Source: Jeotgalicoccus halotolerans (GTDB taxonomy: Bacteria; Bacillota; Bacilli; Staphylococcales; Salinicoccaceae). From it: DNA of 64,000 bases. Positions 40,844 through 51,170 of this stretch are shown here, in pieces. Position 1 is the first letter of the stretch. Every line of letters begins with the position of its first letter. The stretch is from NCBI RefSeq assembly GCF_003387165.1, contig NZ_QUMW01000009.1:62001-126000 (forward strand), given 5' to 3'. Below the pieces are notes generated by a model. It saw nothing but the letters and a program-made list of their open reading frames with translations, was not told the origin of the DNA and ran no database searches. The position numbers were made by a program, and so were the translations under genes.

Positions 40844-42238
40844 ATGAAATTACAATCGTCTCGAACATTTATAGAGAGTATCAGTCTGGATTCCGACAGG
40901 CAATATCTTACACTGCATATTCCTATGGATGAGTATAATATTGACGAAGAAAAAATATTTACATACTTTGATGAATCGAAGGGTTCACGCTATTGGTTCA
41001 AGTCAAAAGATAACACGTATAATGTTATCGGAATCAATTACATCGAAAGTATGTGGCGTGATAAGTTTCAGCCGGAATCGGCAGCGGACAGTAAGAAAAC
41101 ACTGTTTGCCAAACTGCAGCAGGAGATGCTCGGTGATGATCTGAAATCGAAACTGAGCTTATTCGGCGGAACATTATTCGATGATAAAGATACGACTGAC
41201 GAGTGGAACGACTTTAGAATGATTGAATTTCATTTGCCGGAATGGCAGTTTGATCTGAAAAATCACGAAGTGTTTTTAACTCGTGAAAAAACAGAATTAA
41301 ATATGGAGGATGTGCTCGATGAAGTTGACGGGGTGCTGTCGGCGATAGAAAATACTGAACTCACCGAGAAAGAAAAACCGGTCGTTAAAAGTAAACGCGA
41401 TATTTTTCCAAATGAATGGAAAATGCTCGTTGAAGAAGCAGTAAATAATTTAAACGACGAGTTTAAAAAAGTAGTGCTTGCCCGTCAGAAACTCATCACT
41501 TTTGAATCGAGAGCAAAACGGCTTTATTTAATCAGACGGTTAAAAGACGAAGCTGACACGTACACGATTTATTATGAAAAAGGCAAATCGACTTTCGTTT
41601 CGAAAACACCTGAAAAATTATTTTCAATCCACGGAGAGGAACTGGCTACGAATGCGATTGCCGGTTCAATTCAGCGCGTCGAAGACAGCCGGGAGAATGA
41701 TTTGCAGAAAGACTTTTTACTGAACGATGAAAAAAATCTTTTTGAACACCGCGTTGTCAGAGAATCAATCGTCAGTGATATCGTGCCGTTTTCAGAAGGG
41801 CTGAACTACAAAAAAAATCCGCTGCTGCTCGAAAATAAATATATATATCATTTGTTCACGCCGATTCAGGCTATGCTGAAGAAGGATGCGGATGAGTTTA
41901 AAATATTAAAACAAATTCACCCGACCCCGGCAGTAGGCGGCCTGCCGAAAAAGCTGGCGAAAGATTATATTAAAGATCATGAATACGGCACAAGAGGACT
42001 GTACGCAGCGCCGCTTGGCATTATTCATGAAGACAAAGAATGTGAGTTTGCCGTCGGTCTCCGTTCCATGCTGATTTCTGCACGCAGCGCGACACTTTTT
42101 GCCGGGTGCGGCATTGTGAAAGGCTCGGATCCGGAAGCTGAATTTTTGGAAACAGAAGTTAAATTCACACCGATGCTGAACGTCTTGGAGGCGACTACTA
42201 ATGAGCTATACGGAAGCACTAACGACACAAACATTTAG
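40844..42238 (+). CDS. menF: Isochorismate synthase MenF
   Basis: 464 residues; C-terminal chorismate-binding domain with AGSIQRVEDSRENDLQKDFLLNDEKNL near 270, IHPTPAVGGLPKK near 365 and GCGIVKGSDPEAEFLETEVK near 430. These blocks include the active-site Glu residues. It converts chorismate to isochorismate, opening menaquinone synthesis. The 3' end overlaps menD by 38 bases, so translation is linked. The upstream gap to menA holds both promoters. Confidence 0.93.
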   Translation: MKLQSSRTFIESISLDSDRQYLTLHIPMDEYNIDEEKIFTYFDESKGSRYWFKSKDNTYNVIGINYIESMWRDKFQPESAADSKKTLFAKLQQEMLGDDLKSKLSLFGGTLFDDKDTTDEWNDFRMIEFHLPEWQFDLKNHEVFLTREKTELNMEDVLDEVDGVLSAIENTELTEKEKPVVKSKRDIFPNEWKMLVEEAVNNLNDEFKKVVLARQKLITFESRAKRLYLIRRLKDEADTYTIYYEKGKSTFVSKTPEKLFSIHGEELATNAIAGSIQRVEDSRENDLQKDFLLNDEKNLFEHRVVRESIVSDIVPFSEGLNYKKNPLLLENKYIYHLFTPIQAMLKKDADEFKILKQIHPTPAVGGLPKKLAKDYIKDHEYGTRGLYAAPLGIIHEDKECEFAVGLRSMLISARSATLFAGCGIVKGSDPEAEFLETEVKFTPMLNVLEATTNELYGSTNDTNI

Positions 42239-43868
42239 TATCATAGATGCACTGTACGAATACGGTATGAATGAACTGGTTATCAGCCCGGGTTCACGCT
42301 CAACGCCGCTTGCTATCGCGGCGGAGCTGCATGAAGGGATTAAGACGTACATTCATCCCGACGAACGGGGTGCAGGGTATTTCGCCGTCGGGCTGACTAA
42401 AAAAAGACGTCAGCCGGTCGGTATATTATGTACATCCGGCACAGCAGCAGCGAATTATACACCCGCTGTCAGCGAAGCGGGACTAAGTCATCTGCCGCTC
42501 ATAGTACTGACCTCGGACCGTCCGCACGAGCTTAAAAATGTCGGTGCGCCGCAGGCGATTGAGCAGCATAATATGTACAGCAATTTCGTACGCTATCAGA
42601 CGGAACTGCCGATTGCTGACAGTCATGACAGTGCAGAATCATTAATTAACGATAAAGTGCTGCAGGCCAGCCAGTATTTCAACGGCATTAATATGGGGCC
42701 AGTGCATTTTAATATCCCGGTCCGCGAACCGATTATGCCGAATGTTGAACGTCTGGACTTATTTAAGCGGGTACAGAAATCAATGATCCCAGCGACTACT
42801 GTCCCGGGGCATATTGAAAAACTAAAAGGCACAGGTCTTGTTTTTATCGGTGAAACAGCAGAAGATTTAACACCGCTTGTGTCTGTTTTGGAACAAGGCA
42901 ATCTTATTGCTGTCTGCGATCCGCGGCAGAATCTGCGAACATTTGTTAAAGATGCCATTGTTAATCACGATATGATGTTTTCAAATTTCAGCGAAAACCA
43001 TCGCCGGTATATCGAAGACAATATTGATTTTATTATCCGTATCGGTGAGCCTGTAACTTCAAAACAGACCAATGCATTCTTAAAACAAACGGCTGTGCCG
43101 CAATATTTAATCAGTGAATTTCAGGACATCAAACCCTTCCCGGTCACACCAGATGAAACATATGTCGGCACAATCAATGAAATTCTTCCAAGGCTGATTG
43201 CTGATAATTTTAAGAGCGATACTAAAGAGCGCTTCACAGACTTATCAAAAGTGCTTCATAAGTATATAGATGAGCATATTTCCGGTTTTGACGATGAAGG
43301 CAGATATGTCTACGACATTATCAGAGAGACCGATGCGTCCCGCACATTTTTCCTATCCAGCAGTATGCCGATCAGAGACTTTGAGCGTTTCGATACACGT
43401 GTTGTCCATGATGTATTCGCGAACCGCGGCGCCAACGGTATTGACGGTGTGATTTCCAGCGCCCTCGGCCTCGGCACCAAAGAGCCGGTGACCATGCTGA
43501 TTGGAGACGTATCGATGAATCATGATATTAACAGTCTGCTGCTTGCAAAACTTGAAAATATCGACTTTACGATTATCGTCTTTAACAATAACGGCGGCAA
43601 TATTTTCAGCTATCTGCCGCAGTATGCACATAAACCGCACTTCGAAAGATTGTTCGGCACACCGCTTGATCTCAATTTTGAGCATGCCGCGAAGCTTTAC
43701 GATTACGAATATATTCATATTGAAAATTCGAATGAATTAACAAAAGAAATGCTGAATAAAACCGGGCGTCAGATGATAGAGATTAAAACAGACAGAGAAC
43801 ATAATCTCGAGAGTCATAACGAGCTGAAAGCCCGGCTTAAAGAGCTGGTGGACAATGCTGAATTTTAA
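42201..43868 (+). CDS. menD: SEPHCHC synthase MenD
   Basis: 555 residues, a thiamine-diphosphate enzyme. N-terminal pyrimidine-binding domain has ELVISPGSRSTPLAIAAELH and GILCTSGTAAANYTPAVSEA. The C-terminal PP domain has the thiamine motif GDVSMNHDINSLLLAK with NNNGGNIFSYLP. It adds a succinyl-semialdehyde unit from 2-oxoglutarate to isochorismate. It begins inside menF (GGAGGCG upstream) and overlaps menH by 14 bases. Confidence 0.95.
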   Translation: MSYTEALTTQTFSIIDALYEYGMNELVISPGSRSTPLAIAAELHEGIKTYIHPDERGAGYFAVGLTKKRRQPVGILCTSGTAAANYTPAVSEAGLSHLPLIVLTSDRPHELKNVGAPQAIEQHNMYSNFVRYQTELPIADSHDSAESLINDKVLQASQYFNGINMGPVHFNIPVREPIMPNVERLDLFKRVQKSMIPATTVPGHIEKLKGTGLVFIGETAEDLTPLVSVLEQGNLIAVCDPRQNLRTFVKDAIVNHDMMFSNFSENHRRYIEDNIDFIIRIGEPVTSKQTNAFLKQTAVPQYLISEFQDIKPFPVTPDETYVGTINEILPRLIADNFKSDTKERFTDLSKVLHKYIDEHISGFDDEGRYVYDIIRETDASRTFFLSSSMPIRDFERFDTRVVHDVFANRGANGIDGVISSALGLGTKEPVTMLIGDVSMNHDINSLLLAKLENIDFTIIVFNNNGGNIFSYLPQYAHKPHFERLFGTPLDLNFEHAAKLYDYEYIHIENSNELTKEMLNKTGRQMIEIKTDREHNLESHNELKARLKELVDNAEF

Positions 43869-44649
43869 TTATGAGCTGCTCGATAACAAGCGGGACAAAA
43901 CGATTATGCTGCTGCACGGGTTTTTATCGTCTAAAGAAAGTATGAGAAGAATCGCAGAGGATTTAAGCAGCGTACGTAATGTAATTCTTGCAGATCTACC
44001 CGGTTTTGGCGGTACATTAAGCACGCCGCATGATTACCGTATGGAAGATGTTACAGGAGGACTTGTAAATATTGCAGACAGAGAAGGTATTAACACTTTC
44101 GATGTGCTCGGCTACTCGATGGGCGGCCGGGTCTCTCTGGCCTTAGCAGCTGACTTTCCAAAAAGAATTGATAAATGCATACTGGAAAGCGCCTCGCCCG
44201 GTATCGCTGATGAAGAAAAGCGCGCGGAACGGCTTCGAATTGACCGTGAGCGCAGCAGTTTTATAATTAGCGATTATAATGAATTTCTTCAGTTCTGGCA
44301 GGGTATGCCGCTGTTTTTGACTCAGCGTAATGCAGACCGATCAGTGCTGCAGGCCCAGCACGAAGAGCGACTGCAGCAGACACCGGCGGAAGCTGCAGAC
44401 AGCCTGTTAAAATACGGCACGGGTGTACAGCCCTCGTACTGGGATAATTTAAGCGGACTTGAGAGCAGTTTTTATTTACTGGCAGGCAGTAAGGACAAGA
44501 AATTTGTGGCAACAGCTGAAACGATGTCAGAACGTTTGAAAAGTGCTAAACTGAATATAGTTGAACATTGCGGTCACAATATTCATCTTGAAAATTACAA
44601 AACTTACATAAGGTTAGTACGAGAGTACCTAGAGGAGGATAACTCATGA
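43855..44649 (+). CDS. menH: SHCHC synthase MenH (alpha/beta hydrolase)
   Basis: 264 residues with an alpha/beta-hydrolase fold. [12 protein letters not shown] near 17, nucleophile elbow [14 protein letters not shown] with Ser near residue 90, and the C-terminal His in [13 protein letters not shown] near 240. It removes pyruvate from SEPHCHC to give SHCHC. The start ATG lies in the end of menD; its own stop overlaps the menB start (ATGA). Confidence 0.9.
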   Translation: MLNFNYELLDNKRDKTIMLLHGFLSSKESMRRIAEDLSSVRNVILADLPGFGGTLSTPHDYRMEDVTGGLVNIADREGINTFDVLGYSMGGRVSLALAADFPKRIDKCILESASPGIADEEKRAERLRIDRERSSFIISDYNEFLQFWQGMPLFLTQRNADRSVLQAQHEERLQQTPAEAADSLLKYGTGVQPSYWDNLSGLESSFYLLAGSKDKKFVATAETMSERLKSAKLNIVEHCGHNIHLENYKTYIRLVREYLEEDNS

Positions 44650-45464
44650 CAAGAGTTTGGGAAACAGTTAAAGAATACAGTGAAATTAAATATGAATTTT
44701 ATAATGGTATTGCTAAAGTAACGATCAACCGTCCGGAAGTGCGCAATGCATTCACGCCGGATACTGTTGCAGAGATGATTGATGCATTCACGCGCGCACG
44801 GGACGATCAGCGTGTTTCGGTAATAATTTTAACTGGTGAAGGCGACCTTGCCTTCTGTTCAGGCGGAGACCAGAAAAAACGCGGACACGGCGGCTATGTA
44901 GGGACAGATGAAGTACCACGTTTGAACGTTCTTGATTTACAGCGTTTAATCCGTGTTATTCCTAAACCTGTTATCGCTATGGTTGCTGGTTATGCAATCG
45001 GCGGCGGCCACGTGCTGCACGTTGTATGTGATTTAACAATTGCTGCTGAAAATGCACGTTTCGGCCAGACTGGTCCTAGGGTCGGTTCATTTGATGCCGG
45101 TTACGGTTCAGGTTACTTAGCGCGTATCGTCGGCCACAAAAAAGCGCGTGAAATCTGGTACTTATGCCGCCAGTACGACGCACAGGAAGCACTGGACATG
45201 GGCTTAGTCAACACAGTTGTACCTTTAGAGCGTCTGGAAGACGAAACTGTCGAGTGGTGTGAAGATATTATGAAACACTCACCGACTGCACTCCGTTTCC
45301 TAAAAGCTTCGATGAATGCTGATACAGACGGATTAGCCGGGTTACAGCAGCTTGCAGGAGATGCAACACTGCTTTATTACACTACAGATGAAGCGAAAGA
45401 AGGCCGTGACGCGTTTAAAGAAAAACGTGAACCGAACTTCGATCAATTCCCTAAATTCCCGTAA
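44646..45464 (+). CDS. menB: 1,4-dihydroxy-2-naphthoyl-CoA synthase MenB
   Basis: 272 residues, crotonase fold. [17 protein letters not shown] near 22, [17 protein letters not shown] near 78, and the oxyanion-hole region [19 protein letters not shown] near 115 are all MenB signatures, as is the C-terminal [15 protein letters not shown]. It closes the second ring from o-succinylbenzoyl-CoA. Strong GGAGGAT site. A terminator hairpin lies between it and menE. Confidence 0.96.
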   Translation: MTRVWETVKEYSEIKYEFYNGIAKVTINRPEVRNAFTPDTVAEMIDAFTRARDDQRVSVIILTGEGDLAFCSGGDQKKRGHGGYVGTDEVPRLNVLDLQRLIRVIPKPVIAMVAGYAIGGGHVLHVVCDLTIAAENARFGQTGPRVGSFDAGYGSGYLARIVGHKKAREIWYLCRQYDAQEALDMGLVNTVVPLERLEDETVEWCEDIMKHSPTALRFLKASMNADTDGLAGLQQLAGDATLLYYTTDEAKEGRDAFKEKREPNFDQFPKFP

Positions 45465-45483
45465 ATTGCATATTTTAAAATAT

Positions 45484-45510
45484 AACACCCGTCTATGATG
45501 GGTGTTTTTG
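45484..45510 (+). terminator. Terminator/attenuator between menB and menE
   Basis: AACACCC (45484-45490) with GGGTGTT (45500-45506) and TTTTG; menE's own ribosome-binding site follows at once, so it may lower rather than stop menE expression. Confidence 0.65.
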
Positions 45511-45521
45511 AGGTGAAGTTA

Positions 45522-46892
45522 ATGTCATACAAATGGCTGGAAACAGCAAGTTTTACTTATCCTGACAACATTGCTGTGAAATACAAAGATGAATCTCTGA
45601 CGTATCAGATGCTGTATATGCATGCACATTCACTCGGTACACAACTGCAAGCCCTTAAATTAAAACGAGTCGGTTTGTATATCGATAATTCATTGGACTC
45701 TGTAAAACTGATTCACGGTCTGATGATGCTCGGTGTGGAAATGGTAATGCTGAACACGCGGTTAACTCCGGGTGAACTTAAGAACCAGCTGGAGGATGTG
45801 TCAGTCACAACGGTCATTGCGACCTTGCCGGCTGAGATTCCCGGAGTGGAAGTAATTCAGTACGAAGATTTGCTTCAGCTTGAAACGCAGACTTTTATCG
45901 TCAACAATCCTCAGCCGGATGATATTTTATCGATTATGTTTACGTCCGGAACAACGGGGCGCGCTAAAGCAGTGCCGCAAACATATAAAAATCATGCAGC
46001 ATCTCACTTAAATTGCCGGCAGCATTTTAATTATGACAGTGACAGCACCTGGCTGATGGTTAACCCGATTTTTCATATTTCAGGACTGTCAATCCTGTTC
46101 AGAACTGTAATGACAGGCTGTACGTTAATCGTCGAAAATAAGTTCGATGAGGCGCGCGTATGGAATATTTTAAGCCGGGATAAAGTGACTCATACGAGTA
46201 TGGTGCCTGTTATGCTGAAGCGCCTGATGAAAATAGAAGGCACACATCATCTCGAAGGACTGCTGCTCGGCGGCGCGAGTACAACACCGTCGCTGCTGGA
46301 AAAAGCAATGAACAAAAATCTGCCGGTGTATAACTCATTCGGCATGACTGAAACATGCTCCCAAATTGTTCAAATTTCTTATAAAGATGAAAAGATTTTA
46401 AGCGGGACTGTTGGGAATATTCAGGATTATGATATTAAAGTCGACGAAAATACAGGAGAACTCCTGATTAAAGGCGGAAGTGTTGCGAACGGTTATTTAA
46501 ATGCAGATATGAAGAAAGAAGACGGATACTTTAATACAGGAGATCTCGCGGAAATTGACAGCGAGGGTTATCTGTATATTTTAGACAGACGGACTGATTT
46601 GATTATCAGCGGCGGCGAGAACATTTATCCGAAAGAAATAGAGGATGCGGTATACTCGCTCAGCGGCGTCGATCGCTGTGTTGTCATTAAAAAAGGCGAT
46701 GAAGAGTGGGGCAGTGTGCCGGTGCTGCTGCTGGAAGAAGAAGTGGACGAGGCATTGCTGCTCAATCACTTAAGTAAGCATCTGGCAAAATACAAGCTGC
46801 CAAAGGAAATTCACTATGTCGATAAAATTATTGTGACATCGACCGGAAAGATTTCACGCAGTCAGAATCAAAAAATGTTTCTCGGCCGTTAA
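45522..46892 (+). CDS. menE: o-Succinylbenzoate-CoA ligase MenE
   Basis: 456 residues, AMP-forming ligase. P-loop MFTSGTTGRAKAVPQTYKNH near 140, FGMTETCSQ near 270, GYFNTGDLAEIDSEGYLYILDR near 335 and C-terminal STGKISRSQN with the adenylating Lys. It activates o-succinylbenzoate as the CoA ester used by MenB. Start ATG 45522 with GAGGTGAAG upstream is preferred over the in-frame ATG at 45495 that precedes the hairpin. Confidence 0.9.
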   Translation: MSYKWLETASFTYPDNIAVKYKDESLTYQMLYMHAHSLGTQLQALKLKRVGLYIDNSLDSVKLIHGLMMLGVEMVMLNTRLTPGELKNQLEDVSVTTVIATLPAEIPGVEVIQYEDLLQLETQTFIVNNPQPDDILSIMFTSGTTGRAKAVPQTYKNHAASHLNCRQHFNYDSDSTWLMVNPIFHISGLSILFRTVMTGCTLIVENKFDEARVWNILSRDKVTHTSMVPVMLKRLMKIEGTHHLEGLLLGGASTTPSLLEKAMNKNLPVYNSFGMTETCSQIVQISYKDEKILSGTVGNIQDYDIKVDENTGELLIKGGSVANGYLNADMKKEDGYFNTGDLAEIDSEGYLYILDRRTDLIISGGENIYPKEIEDAVYSLSGVDRCVVIKKGDEEWGSVPVLLLEEEVDEALLLNHLSKHLAKYKLPKEIHYVDKIIVTSTGKISRSQNQKMFLGR

Positions 46893-46920
46893 ATACAGGT
46901 ATGGAGCATTAAAGAGATAA

Positions 46921-47154
46921 TTACTGATGTTTTTTCTTTTCGTTTACAGGGACTGGATCAAAGCCGCCTTCATGAAACGGATGGCATTTTGAAATGCGCT
47001 TAGCAGCCATGAAACTGCCCTTCATTGCGCCGTGTTCAGCGAGAGCTTCCAAAGCATAATTTGAACAGGTCGGGTAAAAGCGGCAAGTCGGTGGCGACAT
47101 TGGAGAAATATATTTCTGGTAAAAATGAACGGAGCCGATTAATACTTTTTTCAT
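46921..47154 (-). CDS. yidD: Membrane protein insertion efficiency factor YidD
   Basis: 77 residues with the YidD signature [22 protein letters not shown] and [18 protein letters not shown], including the conserved Cys residues. A short amphipathic N-terminus associates with the membrane next to YidC and helps insertion. Its usual partner genes rnpA and yidC are not adjacent here. AAAAGGTGAT precedes the start. Confidence 0.94.
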   Translation of the reverse strand: MKKVLIGSVHFYQKYISPMSPPTCRFYPTCSNYALEALAEHGAMKGSFMAAKRISKCHPFHEGGFDPVPVNEKKKHQ

Positions 47155-47229
47155 TACAGTATCACCTTTTAAAATTAATACAACTATTGTAAGCTGCTAG
47201 ATGCAAGAGTGCAACCGGGAGGATTCTAT

Positions 47230-47688
47230 ATGAAAACATTTACTGATTTTAAAGGCAGACATGTTACATTGAAAAACAGTTACGTTGAAAATACGAAACA
47301 TGTACTTATAATCCCTAAATTTAACGGCCAGTTTTTACTGACAAACCATAGAGAGAGGGGACTGGAATTCCCCGGCGGGAAAGTCGAAAATGGAGAAGCA
47401 CTTGTCGAAGGTGCTCAGCGCGAACTCTATGAAGAAACGGGCGGTCTCGTGGGCGACATGCATTTTGTAGGTACATATACCGTTCACGATGGCGAGGAGA
47501 CATTCAGTAAAGCAGCATTTTGCTGTAATATTGAACGGCTGGATCAGCTGAAACACTATCATGAAACAAATGGCCCAATGCTGGTGGACCATATAGACGA
47601 TATTCCTGAAGAAGATAAAAGTTTGCTTTTGAAAGACGATTGTATCGTTTATTTATATAATGAAGTCAGAGAAAACGGCTGTCAGTAG
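47230..47688 (+). CDS. Nudix hydrolase, YtkD-like nucleoside triphosphatase
   Basis: 152 residues with a complete Nudix box, starting GGKVENGEALVEGAQRELYE and ending ETGGL (about residues 48-72). The YtkD family of Firmicutes removes oxidised nucleotides such as 8-oxo-dGTP or decaps mRNA in the related RppH branch. The N-terminus TDFKGRHVTLKNSYVENTKHV fits YtkD. Start ATG 47230 with GGGAGGAT upstream; strong terminator downstream. Confidence 0.85.
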   Translation: MKTFTDFKGRHVTLKNSYVENTKHVLIIPKFNGQFLLTNHRERGLEFPGGKVENGEALVEGAQRELYEETGGLVGDMHFVGTYTVHDGEETFSKAAFCCNIERLDQLKHYHETNGPMLVDHIDDIPEEDKSLLLKDDCIVYLYNEVRENGCQ

Positions 47689-47701
47689 TGAAGGCTGAAA
47701 T

Positions 47702-47745
47702 AAGAGACCCCGGAACAATGAAATTATTCCGGGGTCTCTTCATTT
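47702..47745 (+). terminator. Terminator of the Nudix gene
   Basis: A 14-bp stem AAGAGACCCCGGAA (47702-47715) with TTCCGGGGTCTCTT (47727-47740), then CATTTTG. Confidence 0.75.
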
Positions 47746-47832
47746 TGAAATGCTGCGAGTACGTTGTGAAATCGACAACGTTCATAATAAGTGTCCCTGT
47801 AGAAAATATGCAGCGAGCCTGCCGATTCCAAC

Positions 47833-47865
47833 AAAAAATCCCAGGATAATCAATATCCCGGGATT
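47833..47865 (-). terminator. Terminator of pckA
   Basis: AATCCC at 47857-47865 side pairs with GGGATT; the minus strand ends in a run of six T. Confidence 0.7.
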
Positions 47866-47881
47866 CTGCAATCAAATATAT

Positions 47882-49456
47882 TTAAAACCCGCCTTTTTCA
47901 GCAATCGCAGCTGATTGTTCACCGAATTTTTTAAAGTTTTCAATGAACTTATCTTTAAGTCCTTGTGCTTTTTCAGTGTATGCATCTTTGGATTCCCAAG
48001 TGTTAATTGGTGCAAGAATTTCTTTCGGTACACCAGTCACTGCTGTTGGAATTGATAAGCCGAACATTTCATCTTCAACGAATTCACCTAATTCGAGTTC
48101 ACCGCTGATAGCACGGCGTACCATTGAACGTGTGTGTGCAAGATTCATACGCTTGCCGACGCCGTATTCGCCGCCTGTCCAGCCTGTGTTTACAAGATAA
48201 ACGTTAACTTCATGCTTGTCGATTAAATCTCCGAGCATGTTCGCATATACTGTCGCGTGCAGCGGCAGGAATGGTGAACCGAAGCATGTTGAGAATACCG
48301 GCTGCGGTGTAGTAACGCCGCGTTCAGTTCCTGCAAGTTTAGATGTAAATCCGCTTAAGAAGTGGTACATTGCCTGATCTTTGTTTAACTTGGCGATTGG
48401 AGGAAGTACTCCAAATGCATCTGCTGTTAAGAAGATGATCGTTTTTGGATGTCCTGCAACTGAAGGAATGCGCGCATTATCGATATGGTCAATCGGATAT
48501 GCTGCACGTGTATTCTCAGTCAGTGAACCGTCATCGTAATCAGGATTGCCGTCTTCATCGATCACTACGTTCTCAAGTACCGAACCGAATTTAATGGCTT
48601 CAAAGATTTCAGGCTCTTTTTCTTTTGATAAATTAATAGTTTTAGCGTAGCAGCCGCCTTCGATGTTAAACACACCATCGTCATTCCAGCCGTGCTCATC
48701 GTCACCGATAAGATCGCGTTCCGGGTCTGCAGAAAGCGTTGTTTTACCTGTACCTGATAAACCGAAGAATAATGCAACATCTTTGTTTTCGCCGACGTTG
48801 GCACTGCAGTGCATGCTGAGCACGCCTTCTTCAGGAAGCAGGTAGTTCATAATTGAGAAGATTGATTTCTTCATTTCTCCGCCGTATTCAGTACCGCCGA
48901 TAAGAATGATTTTCTTTTCTAATGATACAAGGACGAATACTTCAGAACCCGTACCATCGACCTCAGGGTCTGCTTTAAAAGTAGGTGCAGATACAATCGT
49001 AAATTCAGGATCGATTGCAAGTGCTTCTTCTTTTGTTTCAGGACGGATAAACATTGTTTTCGCAAACATGTTGTGCCAGCTGAACTCATTAACAACCTGA
49101 AGTTTCAGTTGTGTATGCGGGTCTGCGCCTGCATAACCGTTAAAGACAAATAATTCTTCTTTGTCATTTAAATATGTAGTAACTTTATCGAATAAGTTAT
49201 CGAAAATTTCCTGTGAAATAGGCTGGTTGACCTCGCCCCAGTCAATCTTGCTGTCGGATACGCTGTCTCTAACGATAAAACGGTCTTTCGGGCTGCGGCC
49301 TGTGTATTCTCCAGTCTGCGCGCGAAGTGCTCCTGTATTTGTAAGTACTGCCTCTTTGCGTCGTAAAGATGCTTCGACAAGTTCAGCGTTTGATAATTGT
49401 TTGTGAGTAGAAGGTTTATTAACAAGACCTTCGATTAAACTTTTATGGTTAACCAT
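47882..49456 (-). CDS. pckA: Phosphoenolpyruvate carboxykinase (ATP)
   Basis: 524 residues. Kinase-1a ATP loop [18 protein letters not shown] near 235 and kinase-2 [22 protein letters not shown] near 256 are intact, as is the N-terminal [20 protein letters not shown]. It turns oxaloacetate into PEP for gluconeogenesis. Start ATG 49454-49456 with TGGAGGCG was chosen over the longer reading. A CcpN-like box covers its -10, which fits repression on glucose. The downstream opposite metK is separate. Confidence 0.95.
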   Translation of the reverse strand: MVNHKSLIEGLVNKPSTHKQLSNAELVEASLRRKEAVLTNTGALRAQTGEYTGRSPKDRFIVRDSVSDSKIDWGEVNQPISQEIFDNLFDKVTTYLNDKEELFVFNGYAGADPHTQLKLQVVNEFSWHNMFAKTMFIRPETKEEALAIDPEFTIVSAPTFKADPEVDGTGSEVFVLVSLEKKIILIGGTEYGGEMKKSIFSIMNYLLPEEGVLSMHCSANVGENKDVALFFGLSGTGKTTLSADPERDLIGDDEHGWNDDGVFNIEGGCYAKTINLSKEKEPEIFEAIKFGSVLENVVIDEDGNPDYDDGSLTENTRAAYPIDHIDNARIPSVAGHPKTIIFLTADAFGVLPPIAKLNKDQAMYHFLSGFTSKLAGTERGVTTPQPVFSTCFGSPFLPLHATVYANMLGDLIDKHEVNVYLVNTGWTGGEYGVGKRMNLAHTRSMVRRAISGELELGEFVEDEMFGLSIPTAVTGVPKEILAPINTWESKDAYTEKAQGLKDKFIENFKKFGEQSAAIAEKGGF

Positions 49457-49499
49457 GATTCGCCTCCAAGTATTTTCATTAACGAAGTATTTAGAAATT

Positions 49500-49531
49500 A
49501 GTATAACACATTCGTTTTTATGTTTACACAA
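49500..49531 (-). promoter_or_regulatory. pckA promoter with CcpN-like box
   Basis: On the minus strand TGTGTTATACT (49510-49500) matches the CcpN consensus TRTGHYATAYW and contains the -10 TATACT. Candidate -35 elements lie 17-20 bases upstream (49523-49531). Confidence 0.6.
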
Positions 49532-49711
49532 TAACAGGATAACGTTTTTGAATATTGAATTGTTTTTTGCAATGCTGGTTCATAAGGTGAATTTATATAT
49601 CATTATAAAAATTATAAGTATATGTTTATAAAATTAAGGATTTTTCACAGCTTGCTGTTGAGTTTTATAGTTTAATTATCTAAAAGCTGCTGCAAATAAC
49701 TTTCGTTAATC

Positions 49712-49740
49712 TTGATTTGCTCATTCCAATAATGTAAGAT
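49712..49740 (+). promoter_or_regulatory. Promoter upstream of the S-box leader
   Basis: TTGATT (49712-49717) and TAAGAT (49735-49740), spacing 17, just before the riboswitch. Confidence 0.6.
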
Positions 49741-49754
49741 AAATAATAAGTTAT

Positions 49755-49860
49755 CTCTTATCCAGAGGTGGTGGAGGGATTCAAACCCTGTGAAGCCAGA
49801 GCAACCTCCTTTTCAAGAAAGGTGCTAAAGAATGCAGAGTAATTCTGAGCGATAAGGGAA
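49755..49860 (+). promoter_or_regulatory. SAM-I (S-box) riboswitch
   Basis: All conserved blocks are present: CTTATC with GATAAG for P1, CCAGAGGTGGTGGAGGGA, CCCTGTGAAGCC, GAGCAACCT and AAGGTGCTAA. The P3 region reads GGGATTCAAACCC. Expected to end transcription when SAM is plentiful. Confidence 0.95.
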
Positions 49861-49867
49861 AAGGGCG

Positions 49868-49912
49868 AGCCTTTTTCTCTGTTTATTATGGAGAAAAAGG
49901 CTTTATTTTTTG
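49868..49912 (+). terminator. Riboswitch terminator before metK
   Basis: AGCCTTTTTCTC (49868-49879) with GAGAAAAAGGCT (49891-49902), followed by TTATTTTTT: the OFF-state hairpin of the S-box. Confidence 0.85.
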
Positions 49913-49956
49913 CTTTTGAGAGATAGCTAAATTAGCTATAAAGGAGAAATTTTTAA

Positions 49957-51141
49957 ATGTCAGAACGTAAATTATTTACTTCGGAGTCAGTTACAGAAGG
50001 GCATCCCGATAAAATTGCAGACCAGATTTCAGATGCGATTCTCGATGCAATTTTAGAAGGAGATCCATACGCGCGCGTCGCTTGTGAGACTGTAGTTAAT
50101 ACAGGTCTCGCTATGATTGTCGGGGAAATCAGTACAGAAACTTATGTAGATATTCCGAGAACAGTCAGAGAAACAGTTAAAGAAATCGGTTATGTCGATG
50201 CAAAGTACGGTTTTGATTATAAGACGATGTCAGTACTGACCGGTATCGATGAACAGTCTGAAGATATTGCAGTCGGTGTGAACAATGCTTTTGAAACGAG
50301 AGAATCTCAAGGTGTATCTACCGGTGCAGGAGACCAGGGTTTAATGTTCGGCTATGCAACAAACGAAACGAAAGAGTTTATGCCGCTGCCAATTTCATTA
50401 GCCCATAAAATTTCACGCCGCTTAACTGAAGTGCGTAAAGATAATACAATTTCATACTTGCGTCCGGACGGTAAGTCGCAAGTCACGGTGGAATATGGAG
50501 AAAACGGCCAGCCAAAACGTGTCGATACGATTGTTATTTCAACGCAGCACCATGAAAACATTCCGGCAACTGAAATATATGAAGATATTTTAAAACATGT
50601 CATTCAGGCAGTGGTTCCTGAAAACCTATTAGATGAAGAAACTAAATATTTCATCAATCCGACAGGGCGGTTTGTGATCGGCGGGCCGCAGGGAGATGCC
50701 GGTTTAACCGGACGTAAAATTATCGTCGACACATACGGCGGCTATGCGCGTCATGGCGGCGGTGCATTCAGCGGCAAGGATCCGACAAAAGTAGACCGCT
50801 CTGCAGCATATGCTGCGCGCTATATCGCAAAGAACATAGTAGCAAGCGGTGCCGCTGATAAATGTGAAATTCAGCTCGCATATGCAATTGGTGTATCACA
50901 GCCGGTTTCTATTGCTGTCGATACTTTCGGCACAGGGAAATATAATGAAGAAAAAATTACAACAGTCATCAGAGAACTGTTTAATTTATCACCAGATGGT
51001 ATTATAGATATGCTAAACTTGAGAAGACCAATTTATAAACAAACTGCGAGTTATGGACATTTTGGTCGCACTGACATCGACTTGCCTTGGGAAAGACTGG
51101 ACAAAGTTGATGCTCTAAAAGATCTTCTTAGAAATAGCTAA
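49957..51141 (+). CDS. metK: S-adenosylmethionine synthetase
   Basis: 394 residues. Signatures [18 protein letters not shown] near residue 12, [13 protein letters not shown] near 113 and [19 protein letters not shown] near 265 are intact. It makes SAM from methionine and ATP. It is preceded by an S-box riboswitch, giving feedback by its own product. AAGGAG precedes the ATG. Confidence 0.98.
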   Translation: MSERKLFTSESVTEGHPDKIADQISDAILDAILEGDPYARVACETVVNTGLAMIVGEISTETYVDIPRTVRETVKEIGYVDAKYGFDYKTMSVLTGIDEQSEDIAVGVNNAFETRESQGVSTGAGDQGLMFGYATNETKEFMPLPISLAHKISRRLTEVRKDNTISYLRPDGKSQVTVEYGENGQPKRVDTIVISTQHHENIPATEIYEDILKHVIQAVVPENLLDEETKYFINPTGRFVIGGPQGDAGLTGRKIIVDTYGGYARHGGGAFSGKDPTKVDRSAAYAARYIAKNIVASGAADKCEIQLAYAIGVSQPVSIAVDTFGTGKYNEEKITTVIRELFNLSPDGIIDMLNLRRPIYKQTASYGHFGRTDIDLPWERLDKVDALKDLLRNS

Positions 51142-51170
51142 TTTAAGCAGTTCGGAAAGAGAGGAACAAT

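Noticed and set aside
42201-42238. Frameshift between menF and menD
   Set aside because: The 38-base overlap is between two complete, correctly sized proteins with menD having its own ribosome-binding site.
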